Positions 31,673-41,942 are shown, counted from the stretch's first letter. The stretch is 64,000 nucleotides of DNA from Stakelama sediminis (GCF_014199335.1 NZ_JACIJI010000005.1:47501-111500), one strand, 5' to 3'. A program made the numbers and translations. The notes: generated by a model from the sequence alone, not told the origin.

Positions 31673-33741
31673 CTCGGCGTGATTCGGATCGCGAAACCGC
31701 CGCCAGGTGCCATGCGGACGGACCATCTATCTCCCTTGCGGACTGCACGGGTTTCGATGATGTCCTTGTGTCGCGTATCCTTGCGGAAATCGGCATCAGG
31801 AGCATCGCGCCAGATCTTTGCCCTATAGGTCTTGCCGGGATCGAGGAACGCCAGGTCTAGCGTTACCGTACGCGCCTGATCGTTGGTAACGCCGCCGACA
31901 TACCATGCATTGCTGTTCCGATCCTTGCGTGCCGCCACAACGTAGTTGCCGGGTGCGCCCATCAGCGTATGGCTTTCCGACCAGTCGGTTGGCACATGGT
32001 CGATAAAGTCCAGCTCGTGCGGATATTGCGCAAGATTTTCGGGCATGTCCGCTGCCATCTGGATCGGCGAGTAGATCACCACATAGAGCGCCAGCTGACG
32101 CGCGAGCGTGGAGGGAATGTCACTATTGTCGCGGCCCTTCAGCGACAGTACGCCCGGCGTATAATCCATCGGTCCCGACAACATGCGGGTGAAATACAGG
32201 TTGGGAATATGGCTGGGCGGGTTCTTTGGAACGCCCCATGCCTGATATTCCATACCGCGCGCGCCTTCGCGGCTGACCCAGTTGGGATAGGTGCGGCGCA
32301 GGCCGGTATCCTTTACCGGCTCATGATCGTCGATCATGACATGATGCTTCGCCGCATCCAGCACGACCTTCATATGATGTTGCACCGAACGCTGCCCGTC
32401 ATGCCATTCCATGCGCTGTTCGCCCGGCGTATCGCCAGGCGCGATCAGACCGCCGGCATCGGCGACATAGCCGGTTTTCACTGAATCGATGCCCAGTTGC
32501 TGATACAGCGTCATGGCGTCGTCGAGCTGGGCTTCGTAATTAGCGAGATTTCCGCCGGTTTCGTTATGCGCGATCAGGCGCACGCCCTTTTCTCGGCCAT
32601 AGGCGGCAAGCCCTTTCAGATCATAATCGGAATAGGGCTGGGTGAAGCTGAAATCGCGGCCATTGCCGAACCAGGTGCCGTCCCAGCCCTTATTCCACCC
32701 TTCGATCAGGACGCCGCGAAAGCCGTGTTTCGCAGCAAAGTCGATATAGGCTTTGGTATGTGCCGTGGTGGCGCCATGGTTCGGCCCCGATGCCCAGGTC
32801 CATTGGTTGAGGTGCATCGCCCACCAAATGCCGATGTAGCGGAAAGGTTTTACCCAGCTGACATCGCCCAGCTTGTTCGGTTCGTTGAGATTGAGTTCGA
32901 GATTATTGTCGTAGAGGCCGGGAGCCGAAGACGCGATACGGATCGTGCGCCAGGGGGTAACGAACGGCCCAGTGCGGATAACCTTGGCGCCATGGCTTGA
33001 CGGGGCAAGGGTGGAGCGGAAGCGTTCGCCGTCCAGCCGTTTGAGCCACATGCCCGAATAATCAACCAGTGCCGCTTCGTGAAAGGACAGCCAGATGTTG
33101 TTGTCGAGCTGCATCGTTATCGGCGTATGGGCGACCGAAACGGCTGAAATCGGTGTCTTCTGATAGAGATATTCGTAGCGATTCCAGTCGCCGGCCTGAA
33201 TCCACCAGGCAGTGCCGGGGCTGGCGAGCGCGAATTCCGTATCCTCATCGGCGATATGCCATGCGCCGCCGCCCGGACGGTTGCCGAATTCGGTCCGAAA
33301 TCCGACGCCATTGTCGAAAACGCGGAAGCGCAACGTGATATGCCGTTCGACGCGATTATCGTGCATCGCATCGGATGCGCCGCCGTCATGTGCGTGTACC
33401 ACCAGCTCGCGATGATTGTCGGTGACATAGCGATTTTCGCCCCAAGGCTGTTCCCAGCGGCTGTCCAGGCTGCTTTGCGATGTGCCGTCGATGGTGAAAC
33501 CGCGTGTCATCGGGTCCATGTCGGTAAAGGTGAAACCGATATGGGAATTCGCGATGATCGGCGTCCCGTCGCGTGAAACCGAATAGTTCAACCGATGTTC
33601 GCCATCGAGGCTGATCGTGACACGGATATGACCGTCCGGTGAGGCGACGGTGGCGACATCCTGCGCATGGGCACTGGTGATCAGGGCTGCGCCGAACGCG
33701 GCAATCGCAGTCAGGCGCAGCAAGGTGCGGGGCAGGGTCAT
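31669..33741 (-). CDS. Glycoside hydrolase family 97 (alpha-glucosidase type)
   Basis: A 690-residue periplasmic enzyme with a signal peptide (LLRLTAIAAFGAALITSAHAQ). An N-terminal beta-sandwich opens with ASPDGHIRVTISLDGEHRLNYSVSRDG, and a catalytic barrel follows. GIDSVKTGYVADAGG, MIDDHEPVKDTGLRRTYPNWVSREGARGMEYQAW hold the catalytic glutamates of inverting GH97 enzymes such as SusB. It releases glucose from alpha-glucans. ATG overlaps the upstream GH13 stop (ATGA), so it is the last gene of the operon. Its TAG stop lies in repeat copy B. Confidence 0.9.
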   Translation of the reverse strand: MTLPRTLLRLTAIAAFGAALITSAHAQDVATVASPDGHIRVTISLDGEHRLNYSVSRDGTPIIANSHIGFTFTDMDPMTRGFTIDGTSQSSLDSRWEQPWGENRYVTDNHRELVVHAHDGGASDAMHDNRVERHITLRFRVFDNGVGFRTEFGNRPGGGAWHIADEDTEFALASPGTAWWIQAGDWNRYEYLYQKTPISAVSVAHTPITMQLDNNIWLSFHEAALVDYSGMWLKRLDGERFRSTLAPSSHGAKVIRTGPFVTPWRTIRIASSAPGLYDNNLELNLNEPNKLGDVSWVKPFRYIGIWWAMHLNQWTWASGPNHGATTAHTKAYIDFAAKHGFRGVLIEGWNKGWDGTWFGNGRDFSFTQPYSDYDLKGLAAYGREKGVRLIAHNETGGNLANYEAQLDDAMTLYQQLGIDSVKTGYVADAGGLIAPGDTPGEQRMEWHDGQRSVQHHMKVVLDAAKHHVMIDDHEPVKDTGLRRTYPNWVSREGARGMEYQAWGVPKNPPSHIPNLYFTRMLSGPMDYTPGVLSLKGRDNSDIPSTLARQLALYVVIYSPIQMAADMPENLAQYPHELDFIDHVPTDWSESHTLMGAPGNYVVAARKDRNSNAWYVGGVTNDQARTVTLDLAFLDPGKTYRAKIWRDAPDADFRKDTRHKDIIETRAVRKGDRWSVRMAPGGGFAIRITPS

Positions 33742-35378
33742 GGGCGATGCTCCGGTGTAAAGAGAATGCCCGAACAGGCGGGCAGGCTGTCCGGCGTTGC
33801 GCCGTTGACGGCGGCAAGAACCCTGGCCTTCGCATCGGCTTCGATCGGCCAGTCGCCCTGCTCCGGCGCGAGGTTGAAAACACATCGCACGACCTGCTTT
33901 CCATGGGTGCGGTCAAAGGCGAGAACAGATTTGCCGACATGGAGCATTTCGAGCGAGCCGAGGCGTAGCGCGGGCATTTCGTGACGAAGCCTGAGCAGGC
34001 TGCGGGTCAGGGCAAGCAATGAATCCGGGTCGTGCCGTTGTATATCGACGGCCAGCGCGGCGTGATCCTGTCCCACCGGAAGCCATGGCCTGGTGGTGCC
34101 GAACCCGCAATATTGAGCGTCGCGGACCCAGGGTATCGGGGTGCGGGCACCGTCGCGGCTAAGCGTCAGCGGCCAGTTGGCGATCGCTTCGGGATCGCGC
34201 AGATCGGTGTACGGAATATCGACCTGAGTCAGGCCTAGTTCCTCCCCGTTATAGAGAAAGATGTTACCACGCAGCGATAGCAGCAGCAGCATTTTCAATC
34301 GTGCAAAGACATGCGCCTTTTCCGGTGGCGCCCAGCGAGAGATGGCGCGCGGTGCATCATGATTTTCGAACGCCCAGCTCGGCCAGCCCATGCCGGGCAT
34401 ATCCGGCCAGCGACTGACCGCATCGGCAACCAGTTGCGGCGTCAGCGTATCAGCATAGAGAAAGTCGAAGCCATAGGCGCTGTTGAAGCGATGGTTCCCT
34501 TGCGTGAACAGCTTCATCTCACGGTCGGAATCGTCGCCACCGACCTCAGCCACCGTAAACAAGGTGCCATAGCTGTCGATCAGCGCGCGCAGCCGTTCGA
34601 TGAACTGCGGAATGTCCGGGTGGCTCTGGTTGAACTTTTTTTCCTGAAAATCGAACGGGCGCGTACGTGCTTTGGTCGAAGGCGGCGCGGGCGGATTGTC
34701 GCGGAATTGCGGATCGTGCATCGCAAAATTGATAGCATCGAGCCGGAATCCGTCGACACCGCGATCCAGCCAGAACCGGGCTACGTTCAACACCGCTTCC
34801 TGCACCTGTGGGTTGTGCAGATTGAGCTGCGGCTGATCCTTCAGGAAATTGTGCAGATAATATTGGCCGCGCCGCGCGTCCCAGGTCCAGGCAGGACCAC
34901 CGAACACCGACTGCCAGTTTGTCGGCGGGCTGCCATCGGGCTTTGCATCGGCCCAGACGAACCAGTCTGCCTTTGCATTGTCGCGGCTGGACCGGCTTTC
35001 GCGAAACCACGGATTTTCGACCGAGCAATGCGAATAGACCTGGTCGATGATAACGCGCAGACCCAGTGCATGTGCGCGTTCAACCATTGCGTCGAAGTCG
35101 GAAAGCGTGCCGAAGATCGGGTCGACATCGCAATAATCGGCCACATCATAGCCGAAATCCGCCATCGGAGAGGTGAAGAAGGGCGACAGCCAGATCGCGT
35201 CCGCACCCAGGTCTGAGACGTGATCAAGATGCGCAGTAATGCCGGGCAGATCGCCGATGCCGTCATCGTTCGAATCCGCAAAGCTGCGGGGATAGATCTG
35301 ATAGATGACGGCGCCCTTCCACCAGGGAGCCTGCTGGATCGCACTGCCGGATTGAGCGGCGGATTCTAAAGCGTTCAC
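33738..35378 (-). CDS. GH13 alpha-glucosidase (oligo-1,6-glucosidase/maltase type)
   Basis: A 546-residue GH13 enzyme without a signal peptide. Conserved regions are DVADYCDVDPIFG, the nucleophile in GFRLDAINF, the acid/base Glu in FTVAEVGGDD and the third Asp in FENHDAPRA. These fit the intracellular maltase/isomaltase subfamily, which splits maltooligosaccharides to glucose. GTG at 35378 overlaps the upstream amylase stop (GTGA). It is followed by the GH97 gene with ATGA coupling. Confidence 0.9.
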   Translation of the reverse strand: MNALESAAQSGSAIQQAPWWKGAVIYQIYPRSFADSNDDGIGDLPGITAHLDHVSDLGADAIWLSPFFTSPMADFGYDVADYCDVDPIFGTLSDFDAMVERAHALGLRVIIDQVYSHCSVENPWFRESRSSRDNAKADWFVWADAKPDGSPPTNWQSVFGGPAWTWDARRGQYYLHNFLKDQPQLNLHNPQVQEAVLNVARFWLDRGVDGFRLDAINFAMHDPQFRDNPPAPPSTKARTRPFDFQEKKFNQSHPDIPQFIERLRALIDSYGTLFTVAEVGGDDSDREMKLFTQGNHRFNSAYGFDFLYADTLTPQLVADAVSRWPDMPGMGWPSWAFENHDAPRAISRWAPPEKAHVFARLKMLLLLSLRGNIFLYNGEELGLTQVDIPYTDLRDPEAIANWPLTLSRDGARTPIPWVRDAQYCGFGTTRPWLPVGQDHAALAVDIQRHDPDSLLALTRSLLRLRHEMPALRLGSLEMLHVGKSVLAFDRTHGKQVVRCVFNLAPEQGDWPIEADAKARVLAAVNGATPDSLPACSGILFTPEHRP

Positions 35379-37228
35379 GGACGGTCCTGCGAAGGTTCAG
35401 GCGCGGCCTGGCAAATCGCATAGCCGAGCGGAGGAAGGGAAATGGTGACGCTGCCGGGTGCCGCCGCAACTGCGGGGCAGAAACCGGCAAGCGTGGTGAA
35501 GCGGGCATCGCTGACGCCGATGGTAACGTCGCGGGTGATCGGGCTGGTCGAGGTGTTCATCGCGACCAGAATTTCATGCCCGTCATCTGCGCCGCGCGTA
35601 TAGGCGAGCAGCCCCGGCTTTTGAGACGTCTGGCGGATGGTCGTCGGCCCTTCCATCAGCGCCTTGTGGCTGCGCCGGATCGCGGACAGGCTGGCAATCT
35701 GACGATAAAGCGGATGATGGGGGTCGAAATTGCTGACCGCCGTTGTCGCATCGGTGCCGATCAGGTCATTGTCGTTATAGCTTGCGACCTTGCTGGGGAA
35801 CATGTCCTGCCGCGCAGCCTGATCACCGCCATGGCCCGTAAAACCCTGCTCGTCGCCCGAATAGACCGTCGGCACCCCGCGTGAAGTGAACATCAACACA
35901 TTGCCCAGTTCCATACGCGCAAGGCGTTCGGCATCCGTCGCGTCAGGATGCGCCTTGTCCATCATGAAGCCGAGCCGGCCCATGTCGTGATTGCCGAGGA
36001 AGATCGGCAGGCGACGGGCGGTATCTTCGCCCCTGGCATAGAGGATGTCGCCGTTGATCAGCTTGGCATAGAGATCGGTACCGGCAGTGCCGGCCAGCAT
36101 CTGTCGCGCCGCTGACTGAAAGGCGAAGTCGAGTACTTCCGGGAGGCCGTCGCGGCGTGTGAATTGCGCCAGATAACCGGGATCGACGGATTCGTCATAG
36201 ACTTCGCCGAAAATGTGGAAATTGGGAATGCCGTTCGCCTTTGCCCGCGTCAGCATGGCGGGTGCGAACTTTGCCCAGAAGTGGGGATTGACGTGGCGTG
36301 CGGTATCGATGCGGAATCCGTCGATGTGAAAATCGTCGATCCATTTACCGAAAATCTGTATGAAACCGTCCACGACCCGCGGATTTTCGGTCATCAGATC
36401 GTCCAGCCCGGCAAAATCGCCATAGGTGGTGGATTCGCCGGTAAACGTCGAATTGCCGCGATTGTGGTAATAGATCGGGTTGTTGAGCCAGTCGGGGACT
36501 TTCACATGTTCCTGGCCGTTCGGGATGAAGGGGGTATAGGCCCAGTCGGGATCGGTCAGTTTCGCGAAATTCTCCGGCGTCTGGATTGAATCCCCGTCAA
36601 AGCCCGGATTGATCGGTGCCCCGTCGACGCCGCCCTTGCGAGAATAGGGATAGGCGCCTTTCGAACGATAGGGACAGTCGGGTTTGCCGACGCATTCGCG
36701 GTACTGGATGACATCCGCCGTGTGGTTGGCGATGATGTCCATATAGACCTTCATGCCGCGTGCATGCGCCGCGTCGACGAACGCGCGGAAATCGGCATTG
36801 GTCCCGAAATGCGGATCGACGCGGGTGAAGTCGGTGATCCAATAGCCATGATACCCGGCACTTTCATGGCCGGGTGCGCCCTGAACCGGCTTGTTCTTGA
36901 AAATCGGGCCGACCCAGATCGCCGTGATACCGAGTTTCTGCAGATAGCCCAGCCGTTCGGTCAACCCTCTCAGGTCGCCACCATGGTAGAACCCCTTGTC
37001 GGTGGGATCATATCCGGTTTTCAGCCGTCCCCCCGTCAGCCCGCCCTTGTCATTGGACGGATCGCCATTTTCAAAGCGGTCGGGCAGGACGAAATAAATC
37101 ACCTCATCCTGTGGCGGACGCGCGCGATAATCATTGGAAGAAGCGCGCGTTGCCGCCTGTGCTTGTGCGGCAGGAGCGGCAGCGGCTGTTCCGGTCAGCA
37201 GCAGCGACAGCAGCGCGGTCGCAATCAT
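35375..37228 (-). CDS. Secreted GH13 alpha-amylase
   Basis: A 617-residue amylase with a signal peptide (IATALLSLLLTGTAAAAPAAQAQ). DEVIYFVLPDRFENGDPSNDKGG opens the barrel, and the four GH13 regions are seen: MDIIANHTADV, GFRIDTARHVN (nucleophile Asp), FHIFGEVYDES (acid Glu) and FLGNHDMGR (Asp). Many calcium-site residues (NDKGG) are kept. It cuts internal alpha-1,4 bonds in the periplasm or at the surface. ATG at 37228 overlaps the halogenase stop. Confidence 0.9.
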   Translation of the reverse strand: MIATALLSLLLTGTAAAAPAAQAQAATRASSNDYRARPPQDEVIYFVLPDRFENGDPSNDKGGLTGGRLKTGYDPTDKGFYHGGDLRGLTERLGYLQKLGITAIWVGPIFKNKPVQGAPGHESAGYHGYWITDFTRVDPHFGTNADFRAFVDAAHARGMKVYMDIIANHTADVIQYRECVGKPDCPYRSKGAYPYSRKGGVDGAPINPGFDGDSIQTPENFAKLTDPDWAYTPFIPNGQEHVKVPDWLNNPIYYHNRGNSTFTGESTTYGDFAGLDDLMTENPRVVDGFIQIFGKWIDDFHIDGFRIDTARHVNPHFWAKFAPAMLTRAKANGIPNFHIFGEVYDESVDPGYLAQFTRRDGLPEVLDFAFQSAARQMLAGTAGTDLYAKLINGDILYARGEDTARRLPIFLGNHDMGRLGFMMDKAHPDATDAERLARMELGNVLMFTSRGVPTVYSGDEQGFTGHGGDQAARQDMFPSKVASYNDNDLIGTDATTAVSNFDPHHPLYRQIASLSAIRRSHKALMEGPTTIRQTSQKPGLLAYTRGADDGHEILVAMNTSTSPITRDVTIGVSDARFTTLAGFCPAVAAAPGSVTISLPPLGYAICQAAPEPSQDRP

Positions 37229-38745
37229 GCGGCCACCTCTGCACCGGCGGCGCAATACTGTGTCACGAAATCGGCATGGTCCGGCATCTGCGCAACTTCG
37301 CGCGCGTTCAGTTGCTCGATCATCATCATATATTCGGCCAGATCCTTGTCGGGGATGGAATCGGCGATTGGATGATGGCCGCGTGGCATCATCCCCTGGC
37401 CGACGAAAACCTGCAGCCAGCCGACCTCGGTGAACAGTTCCTCATGCTCACGGGTGATGTGGCCATTGCCCAGCCACAGCGCGACCTTGTTCGCCAGTGT
37501 GTCGGGCACGTCCATAGTCCGGCAATTGCGCCAGAATTCCGTGTCGTCGCGCTCGGTCGCCTTGTAATGGAGGATCAGGAAATCGCGGATACGCGTCCAT
37601 TCGAAATCGCTCTGGCGGTTGAATTCGTCGCGATCGGCCTGCACCGTGATGCGGCCGGGAAGCAGTTTCAGCAGGCGGGAGATTGCCGACTGAACCATAT
37701 GGATGCTGGTCGATTCCAGCGGTTCCATGAATCCCGCAGCAAGCCCCATGGCAACGACATTATGTTTCCACAATTCGCGACGCTTGCCGGTGGTAAAGGG
37801 AATGGTGCGCGGATCGCCCAGCGCTTCGCCATCCAGATTGGCGAGCAGGCGAGCGGCGGCTTCGTCGTCGCTCAGGTGACGGCTCGAATAGACGATGCCG
37901 TTGCCGGTGCGATGCTGGAGCGGAATGCGCCATTGCCAGCCCGCACCATGCGCGGTTGCGCGGGTATAAGGGGTAAAATCTCTGGCCCGCTCGGACGGCA
38001 CTGCCTGCGCCCGGTCGCAGGGTAGCCAGCGCGTCCAGTCGTCATAGCCTGCGCCCAGCGCTTCCTCGATCAGCAACCCGCGAAAACCGGTACAGTCGAT
38101 GAAGAAATCGCCCGCGACCTCTCGCCCGCCGTCCAGCATAAGTGCGGTAATGTCGCCGGTTGCGCCGTCACGGGAAACCGACTGAATGGTGCCTTCGACC
38201 CGCTCGACGCCGCGCAGTTCGGCATAGCGGCGCAGAAAGCGCGCATAGAGGCTGGCGTCGAAATGAAAGGCATAGGGCATGTCGGGCAGCACCTTTGCGG
38301 TGCGCGGTCTGCCGCGCTGCATCCGTTTGGCAAGTGCTGCCATGTTGTTGAGCGAATAGGGGGTGAGTTCGGGCTTGGCGCGTCCTTCTGCCACGGCGCG
38401 CAGCCAATATTGCTGAAATGGCAACAGGCCGACATCGCGGCCGATATCGCCGAATGCGTGCATGTATCGACTGCCCGGACGCAGCCAGTCGACAAATTCG
38501 ATAGCGAGTTTGAAGGTGCCCTGTGTTGCACGCAGAAACGCGTCTTCATCCAGTCCCAGCGCATCGTTGAACAGGCGGATTTGCGGGATGGTGGCTTCGC
38601 CGACCCCGACGGTACCGATGGCATCGGATTCGACCAGCGTGATCGTGAACCCGGTTTCGAGGAAACGGGCAAAACTTGCTGCCGCCATCCAGCCAGCCGT
38701 GCCGCCGCCGGCGATCACGATGTTGATTGGATCAGTTGATGCCAT
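37225..38745 (-). CDS. Tryptophan halogenase family flavoprotein
   Basis: A 506-residue protein with FAD site GGGTAGW (residues 13-19) and Lys79 in GTFKLAIEF at the same number as the catalytic lysine of PrnA/RebH. The family motif WxWxIP is GWQWRIP, and Glu of LESTS corresponds to the second catalytic residue. The chemistry would be flavin-dependent halogenation, but homologues in TonB-receptor sugar loci have no proven substrate and may act otherwise. ATG at 38745 follows GAGGACC; ATG 38754 is an alternative. It is the first gene after the TonB receptor, separated by a strong hairpin. Confidence 0.82.
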   Translation of the reverse strand: MASTDPINIVIAGGGTAGWMAAASFARFLETGFTITLVESDAIGTVGVGEATIPQIRLFNDALGLDEDAFLRATQGTFKLAIEFVDWLRPGSRYMHAFGDIGRDVGLLPFQQYWLRAVAEGRAKPELTPYSLNNMAALAKRMQRGRPRTAKVLPDMPYAFHFDASLYARFLRRYAELRGVERVEGTIQSVSRDGATGDITALMLDGGREVAGDFFIDCTGFRGLLIEEALGAGYDDWTRWLPCDRAQAVPSERARDFTPYTRATAHGAGWQWRIPLQHRTGNGIVYSSRHLSDDEAAARLLANLDGEALGDPRTIPFTTGKRRELWKHNVVAMGLAAGFMEPLESTSIHMVQSAISRLLKLLPGRITVQADRDEFNRQSDFEWTRIRDFLILHYKATERDDTEFWRNCRTMDVPDTLANKVALWLGNGHITREHEELFTEVGWLQVFVGQGMMPRGHHPIADSIPDKDLAEYMMMIEQLNAREVAQMPDHADFVTQYCAAGAEVAA

Positions 38746-38812
38746 GGTCCTCATCCCGGTATGCAAGCTGTATTACTTGGCTATGGCAGTAACGTGACGA
38801 CCTGAAAAGGCC

Positions 38813-38844
38813 GGGGCGGCGTGCGGGTTAGGGCACGCCGCCCC
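38813..38844 (-). terminator. GC-rich hairpin after the TonB receptor, attenuator-like
   Basis: GGGGCGGCGTGC and GCACGCCGCCCC are perfect 12-bp arms around an 8-base loop, ten bases past the receptor stop. The U-tract is weak (GGCCTTTTC on the transcript). It may lower transcription into the halogenase-amylase-glucosidase genes relative to the receptor. Confidence 0.65.
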
Positions 38845-38854
38845 AAGGGGAGGG

Positions 38855-41719
38855 TTACATCTTCAGCGACAGCGTCAGATAATATTGGCGACCGTATCGC
38901 TGGTAATCGATCACTTGCCGCTCATCGCCGTTCTGATAGGTCACGAATGGCTGGTCGGTCAGGTTCTTGCCCTGTACCATCACCGAAAGACCGGTCAGCG
39001 GGCCACTGTCGAACTCATAGCCGATCTGGGCATCCAGCACGCCTTCGCCGCGGACGCTGCGATAGGTCGGAGCTGCCGAAAGTCCCGCCACTTCGCCAAG
39101 GAAGGACGACCGATGGCGATAGTTCACGCGAGCCTGGAACCCGTGCTTTTCGTAATAGAACGAGCCGTTGAACACCCAGTCCGACAAGCCGGGAAGCGTG
39201 ATCGGGTCTGGGTTGCTGCCCAGCTTGATCGAGCTGTCGGTATAGGATGCACTTCCGAAGAAGCCGAAACCGTCGATCGAACGGCTGATCTGGCTGAACG
39301 GCAGCGACAGCGTGAATTCAAAGCCCTGCAGATAGCCGCGACCATCATTTTCGGGGCGTGAATTCAACCCGATCTGACCACCGGATGCCAGCACCTGTGC
39401 CTGCTGCGAAGGAGACAGCAGATACAGATAATCGGTGAAGTCGAACGTCGTGCTGGCGTTCGCATCGACATAGTCGGTCAGATGCTTGAAATAGCCTGCC
39501 AGCGCCACATAGCCGCCGCCTGCAAAATATTTCTCAAGCGACAAGTCGATATTGGTCGACTGATACGGACGCAACTGTGTGTTGCCGCCGCTGAAAGCGA
39601 ACGGGCTGTATTCCGGCCCGCCGCCGGTTCCAACATTTGCATTGTTGATCGTCAGTTCACGGTTCACGCGCTCCTGATCCAGACGCGCACGCACCATTGT
39701 CTGCGATGCGCCGATCTTCACATAGGTCAGCGGTGCTACTTCCAGTGCGAACGTGGCGCTGGGCAGGATGTTGGTATAGCTGTCGCTGTCCGACGCGGGG
39801 ATGACGGTTACGACACCGCCTGCGCCCAGATTGGAGAAGGAGCCGTCCGAGCTCTGGTTGGTATGAACTACCTGAACGCCAATCGAACCCTTAAGATTCT
39901 TGCCGCCGACAACGCCGTCGACGTCAAGCATGGCATAGCCAGTCCATACCTTTTCGGTGACGGAGTTGTCACGAACCAGTGAAACCGGGCGGTTATCATA
40001 CACCGCGTTGAACGCATTGTTGTAAAGATATAGCGGGTTGAGCGTCAGCATTGCCGGCACGCCCAGATAGTCGAGCGAGGTGGTCCCATCAATCAGCGCG
40101 CCCTGCGGCACCGGTTCAGAGGTCGGTGTTCCACTGGCGACGGTGCAGTCCGTTCCGCCGCCCTGCGGACAGAGGAAGTAGGACGTGTACGCCGACGTCT
40201 TTTTGCGCTGGCTATAGTTCGCACCGACTTCCCATCCGGAAAGCACGCTGCCTTCTATATCGCCATGCAGGCTGGCGCGCAGCTCCTTCAGATCGTCCTT
40301 GAACTTCGGACGATTGAGAAAGCCCGACTGAACCACCGCCTGAGTGCCGTTATAGCCCCAGCCTTGCGGATCGGTGATCTTGAAGATGCTGGTGTCGTCG
40401 TAATTCAACGTCGGGACAATATCGAATGTCCCGTCGTTATTGCGGGTCACCGTGACCGTATCGCCCGGACCGGCGCGATTATAGCCGGTGCCGGTATAGG
40501 TTTCGAGCAGGAAGTCGGTGCGGTCGGCATGCGACCAGCTGGCGTCGACATTCAGTTTCAGATGGTCGGTCAGCTCAAATATGTTGTTCCAGCCCAGTGC
40601 ATAGGTGTCCGCCTTGCGCTGGTTGTAATCGTTGCGCTGAACGCCGTGAACATTGCTGAAGGTTGCGGAGTCGACAAAGCCGTTGCTTGCCGAATTGACC
40701 GTAACATTGGTGTCAGCGCCCCAATATAGCGGAAACTCGATGCCGCGCAGAGTCTGTTCTTCGGAAAAGTGCGTGTACAGCACGTCCAGCGTCGAATGCC
40801 AGCTGTCGTTGGGCTTGTATTCGATCGTACCGACCGCACCGATACGCTTCAGGACGTTCGATTGCACATAGGGCTTGGCACCGCCCAGAATCAGGTCGCC
40901 ATTTGCATCGTTTGGAAAGCCCCAGGCATTGTACCGGGTGTACTGGATCGGAGCCGAGGTCGCCGAAACACCGATCGCAACGCCCAGCGTGTCATGCGCG
41001 AACTGATCAATATAGGTTGCAGACGTACGATAGCCGAACCGCTTGCTGTCGGGGTTCAGCTTCTTGTTGCCATTCATCTGGCCACGAAGCTGGAAGGAAA
41101 TGACGCGCTTGTCATAATCGAGCGGACGTAGCGTGCGGAGGTCGACCGTGCCGGAAATGCCGGCAGGAATCAGCGAAGCATTTGCTGTCTTATAGACGTT
41201 GACGTTCTGGAAAAACTCCGAGGGATACTGGTCATATTCGACGCCGCGATTGTCGCCGACCGTCACCTGCTGGCGACCATTGAGCAGAGTCGTGCCGAAT
41301 TCCGGGCCAAGGCCGCGGATCGACAGGCTCTGATCGCGCCCTTCTAGGCGCTGGGCGGTGACACCGGGAAGACGCGCCAGTGAATCGGCAATCGAAACGT
41401 CGGGCAGCTTGCCAATATCTTCTGCCGACACCGAGTCCACGATGAGAACCGAGTTGCGCTTGATTGCAGCGGATTTGTCGAGCGATGCGCGGTATCCGGT
41501 TACAACGATGTCGCTGGCCCCCTGCGCTTCGGTCGGGGTGCTGGCGGTCGTCTGCGCGTCGGCTGCCTTCTTAGCCTGCGGCGCGGTTGTGTCGTCGTTG
41601 CCCGGGGTCTGTGCATAGGCCGGTGCGACGCAGCTCAGCGCAAGTGACAGACCCAGCACCGCACGACTGCTGCACGTCAACAGGTCGCGGCCCGCAAGCC
41701 GCGCGAACGGATTATTCAT
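38855..41719 (-). CDS. TonB-dependent receptor for alpha-glucan oligosaccharides (inferred)
   Basis: A 954-residue outer membrane receptor. After a signal peptide (LGLSLALSCVAPAYA) come a Q/T-rich linker, a TonB box region (SDIVVTGYR) and a plug domain: AEDIGKLPDVSIADSLARLPGVTAQR and SIRGLGPEFGTTLLNGRQQVTVG. A 22-strand barrel follows, ending YGRQYYLTLSLKM with the C-terminal aromatic pattern. The substrate follows from context: amylase, glucosidases, GH97 and a maltose-like MFS transporter surround it. Its 5' region shares a palindromic operator with the divergent lacI-type gene. Confidence 0.88.
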   Translation of the reverse strand: MNNPFARLAGRDLLTCSSRAVLGLSLALSCVAPAYAQTPGNDDTTAPQAKKAADAQTTASTPTEAQGASDIVVTGYRASLDKSAAIKRNSVLIVDSVSAEDIGKLPDVSIADSLARLPGVTAQRLEGRDQSLSIRGLGPEFGTTLLNGRQQVTVGDNRGVEYDQYPSEFFQNVNVYKTANASLIPAGISGTVDLRTLRPLDYDKRVISFQLRGQMNGNKKLNPDSKRFGYRTSATYIDQFAHDTLGVAIGVSATSAPIQYTRYNAWGFPNDANGDLILGGAKPYVQSNVLKRIGAVGTIEYKPNDSWHSTLDVLYTHFSEEQTLRGIEFPLYWGADTNVTVNSASNGFVDSATFSNVHGVQRNDYNQRKADTYALGWNNIFELTDHLKLNVDASWSHADRTDFLLETYTGTGYNRAGPGDTVTVTRNNDGTFDIVPTLNYDDTSIFKITDPQGWGYNGTQAVVQSGFLNRPKFKDDLKELRASLHGDIEGSVLSGWEVGANYSQRKKTSAYTSYFLCPQGGGTDCTVASGTPTSEPVPQGALIDGTTSLDYLGVPAMLTLNPLYLYNNAFNAVYDNRPVSLVRDNSVTEKVWTGYAMLDVDGVVGGKNLKGSIGVQVVHTNQSSDGSFSNLGAGGVVTVIPASDSDSYTNILPSATFALEVAPLTYVKIGASQTMVRARLDQERVNRELTINNANVGTGGGPEYSPFAFSGGNTQLRPYQSTNIDLSLEKYFAGGGYVALAGYFKHLTDYVDANASTTFDFTDYLYLLSPSQQAQVLASGGQIGLNSRPENDGRGYLQGFEFTLSLPFSQISRSIDGFGFFGSASYTDSSIKLGSNPDPITLPGLSDWVFNGSFYYEKHGFQARVNYRHRSSFLGEVAGLSAAPTYRSVRGEGVLDAQIGYEFDSGPLTGLSVMVQGKNLTDQPFVTYQNGDERQVIDYQRYGRQYYLTLSLKM

Positions 41720-41859
41720 TGAAAATGTCCCCTTGTCCTCAACAGCGCATTCGCAAAGGAGCGTGCGCGCATCCTGTCCACATTATTGTTCTTGCGACGC
41801 GATTTTGCGTCGTCATGGGGACTGGTTATATTTGCTGATTGCGACTAACCCTAGATGCG

Positions 41860-41890
41860 GCATACGTATTCATTCCCTGAATAGGTATGC
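41860..41890. promoter_or_regulatory. Palindromic operator for the LacI-type regulator
   Basis: GCATACGTATTCA (41860-41872) and TGAATAGGTATGC (41878-41890) are inverted with one mismatch around TTCCC, between the divergent receptor and regulator genes. A second, shorter inverted repeat CGACGC-gatttt-GCGTCG lies at about 41787-41812 in the receptor leader. Confidence 0.75.
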
Positions 41891-41942
41891 GGTACTATGA
41901 AGCGCAGTTCGATTTCGCGCTTCGATAAGGAGGGGGCTGGCT

